Of a stretch of DNA of 7,028 bases, positions 5,333 to 7,028 are shown piece by piece. Position 1 is the first letter of the stretch. Every line of letters starts with the position of its first letter. A program made the translations under genes and the position numbers. The stretch is taken from contig DOUV01000611.1 in NCBI GenBank assembly GCA_003520455.1, positions 2,364-9,391 on the forward strand, read 5' to 3'. Source of the stretch: Chloroflexota bacterium. Lineage in GTDB: Bacteria; Chloroflexota; Anaerolineae; Ardenticatenales; Ardenticatenaceae. A model generated the notes under the pieces. That model saw only the letters and a program-made list of their open reading frames with translations. It searched no databases and had not been told where the DNA came from.

Positions 5333-6870
5333 CGGAACACCCGGCTGGGGACTTGAGCGATGTCTTTCAGCTCCAGCTCGAGGTATTGCAATCCAGGCTT
5401 GACGATCTCCGACCGCCCTTCAAACGTGAGCATTCCGCTCACGTGATGGCCGCCGCGGGCGCCGTCCCAGGCCGCGGGCGCGTACTCATTGCCCCGGTCA
5501 TCGTGCAGCACAGCAAGCTTCGTCAGGTTGTAGTCCAATTCCACTGAGTGGGTGTTCAATGCCACCTGGAAGTCCAGCGTCGGCCCAGCGCCGGCCAGGT
5601 TCAGCGGGGTGACCTCGACCACCACCGACCGCTCGTCGTTGATCCGGGTCAGCTCGTTGGGCGCGGCCTCGGATCCGGCCGTGGGCGCGTCAGTCGCGCT
5701 GCCAGACGACGGCGCGGACGCTGAGACAGCAACAGAGCGTTCTGCCGCAGCCCGGATGGCGGCGGTATCGATCGTCGCACTCGGGGCCACCCAATCCTCC
5801 AGCGAGAACTCGTGCGGCTCCTGACCAACCGCTATTCGGGTGAGTACCCGGCGGCCTGTCGCGTCGATGACCGCGATGTCGCTGATGCTGCTGACGTAGG
5901 CGCGCCGCCCATCGCGGCTGAAAGCAACATGGTTCGCGCCCCGTTGGAGCTCGCCGCCCGTCGCGGCCACCTGGATGCTGGCGAGTGGCTGTAGGTTGGC
6001 CGCATCCAACACGCTGACGACGCCCGCCCAATCAGCGATCCAGACTTCCTTTCCATTCGGGCTGACCGCCACTCCGTGGGCGCGCCGGCCGGCAGGGGCA
6101 CTCTTCAGGACGCGGCGGTTCTTGACGTCGATGGCGTAGAGTTCGCTGGTTGTCGGCCCGACCGCGTACGCCCGGCTTCCGTCGGGCGAGATCGCCACCT
6201 CGTTCAGGCCGATAATCTGCTTCTCGGCCAGGGAGGCCGTCCAGTCATCACCGGGTTCTGGTCGCTGCTGCTGCTCGGAGACTGCCAGGGGGATCGCGGC
6301 TGTCACCCGGCGCGTGGCCGTGTCCACGACCCACACCAGGTTGGTCGAGGTGGAGGCGATCCAGATCTCTTTGCCATCCGGGGTAAAAGCGAAGTGGGAG
6401 GCACTGCCCAACCCAGGGCTAACCACGTCCTCGATGGTGTTGCTGGCGGTGTTGATCACGGTCAGGGTACCCTTGATCGGATCGTCCCCCAGTGATCCCC
6501 CGACCCATAGGGTCTCGCCGTCAGGGGCGATGTCGATGCCGTGGACGGCACTGGAGAGCGGAATGCGTCTCATGACCGCCTGGCGCTCGGCGTCAACCAC
6601 AACGACCTCCCGCGCGGCCGAGTCGCCGGCGTAGACGATGGTGCCGTCCGGGCTGGCGGCGATTCCGTGCGCCGCCCGCTCGCCAAGCCGGAACGTCCAG
6701 GCCACCTGGTCGGTGGTCAGGTCGATGGCCGACACGGTCCCGTCGACGGCGTTGGCAACGTAGGTGTAGCGCGTCTCGGGTACCCGGCCGGCGGCCCGGC
6801 CGCAACCGGCCAGGACGAGGGCCAGGACCCCTACAACAAAGAGTGTGATTCGTCCGGTTCGTCTGCTCAT
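5314..6870 (-). CDS. YVTN-type beta-propeller lipoprotein with C-terminal beta domain
   Basis: This 518-residue exported protein has a lipoprotein signal (arginines at 3, 4 and 7, hydrophobic 8-20, lipobox LAGC with Cys23). Residues about 33-355 form a beta-propeller of the YVTN/40-residue repeat family: SPDG-like turns recur at 73, 115, 163, 228, 270 and 318, with YVAN, VYAG, LWVGG, IWIAS and VWIAD strands. A low-complexity Ala/Ser linker (about 365-405) leads to a beta-rich domain (about 414-515) with THSVELDYNL, DDRGNEY and GGHHVSG segments. I recognise this tail as a recurring uncharacterised domain but know no function. Propellers of this family usually serve as extracellular scaffolds or binding platforms. 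ATG at 6870 has AAAGGAGC 11 bases upstream. The histidine pair (475-476) could bind metal, a link to the copper operon that is only inferred. Confidence 0.88.
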   Translation of the reverse strand: MSRRTGRITLFVVGVLALVLAGCGRAAGRVPETRYTYVANAVDGTVSAIDLTTDQVAWTFRLGERAAHGIAASPDGTIVYAGDSAAREVVVVDAERQAVMRRIPLSSAVHGIDIAPDGETLWVGGSLGDDPIKGTLTVINTASNTIEDVVSPGLGSASHFAFTPDGKEIWIASTSTNLVWVVDTATRRVTAAIPLAVSEQQQRPEPGDDWTASLAEKQIIGLNEVAISPDGSRAYAVGPTTSELYAIDVKNRRVLKSAPAGRRAHGVAVSPNGKEVWIADWAGVVSVLDAANLQPLASIQVAATGGELQRGANHVAFSRDGRRAYVSSISDIAVIDATGRRVLTRIAVGQEPHEFSLEDWVAPSATIDTAAIRAAAERSVAVSASAPSSGSATDAPTAGSEAAPNELTRINDERSVVVEVTPLNLAGAGPTLDFQVALNTHSVELDYNLTKLAVLHDDRGNEYAPAAWDGARGGHHVSGMLTFEGRSEIVKPGLQYLELELKDIAQVPSRVFRWELTN

Positions 6871-7028
6871 AGGTCACTGTGCTCCTTTGAACGGCCAACA
6901 GTGGTCTTTGTGGTAACCGCTCAGGGGAGTAGAAACGTGATGCATTTCGTGATGCGTGATGCGTGACGGAATCGTTCACGCATCACGCCTCCGTAGGGAT
7001 AGGGTCAGGGAGCACCCTCTGAACGGTT
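6871..7028. other. Upstream region of the lipoprotein gene
   Basis: No gene is visible in these 158 bases. It contains the ribosome binding site of the minus-strand lipoprotein gene (complement of 6881-6888) and the inverted repeat and heptamers described separately. No clear promoter is seen on either strand. Confidence 0.5.
6936..6988. repeat. GTGATGC heptamer repeats in a 13-bp inverted repeat
   Basis: CGTGATGC starts at 6936, 6948 and 6955, with a partial unit at 6962. GCGTGATGCGTGA (6954-6966) is perfectly complementary to TCACGCATCACGC (6976-6988), leaving nine central bases. It lies 66-118 bases upstream of the lipoprotein start. It may be an operator, a protein-binding iteron or a slippage-prone microsatellite; similar GTGATGC tracts are, as I recall, common between genes in Chloroflexota. 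No T-tract follows. Confidence 0.65.

Noticed and set aside
1..7028. CRISPR array, tRNA or rRNA genes
   Set aside because: No regularly spaced long repeats, cloverleaf-like segments or rRNA-like stretches were seen on either strand.

Overview
The window is high-G+C bacterial DNA with six closely arranged + strand genes at its centre, flanked by minus-strand genes and several palindromic or dispersed repeats. The repeats are of the kinds often seen in environmental high-G+C genomes: a 36-base GC-rich palindrome, a degraded relative of the common CCTTCGACAGGCTCAGG-type element, and GTGATGC heptamers. Together with the gene mix they fit a Chloroflexota-like organism, but this is inference; no rRNA or other marker is present to settle taxonomy.

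Layout. 1-242: no gene; a 36-base palindrome and copy 1 of a 76-base dispersed repeat. 243-836 (-): PduO-type ATP:cob(I)alamin adenosyltransferase. 837-1394: about 560 bases without a gene, holding repeat copy 2 and, just upstream of the operon, four CTCAG units at exact 11-base spacing. 1395-4597 (+): an apparent operon of a CsoR-family copper-sensing repressor, a membrane-anchored cupredoxin with a CuA-like cysteine cluster, a CcdA-like thiol-disulfide membrane protein, an HMA-domain protein joined in frame to a two-helix membrane segment, a His-rich DUF2933-like small membrane protein, and a class I SAM methyltransferase. 4697-5332 (-): half-length EamA/DMT transporter, probably a remnant. 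5314-6870 (-): lipoprotein with a YVTN-type beta-propeller and a C-terminal beta-rich domain. 6871-7028: no gene; a 13-bp inverted repeat with heptamer repeats.

How they may work together. The CsoR homologue keeps the Cys-His-Cys set of Cu(I) sensors and probably represses the genes behind it. These encode an extracytoplasmic copper-site protein, a membrane thiol reductant carrier that could keep its three cysteines reduced, a small metal-binding HMA domain and a His-rich membrane peptide. The set reads as a copper-handling module that lacks the usual CopA ATPase in this window. The most unusual points are the non-canonical metal motifs (CxxCC with no CuA histidine; CCxxG in place of CxxC in the HMA domain), the in-frame HMA-membrane fusion with a strong internal ribosome binding site, and the phased repeats upstream of csoR.
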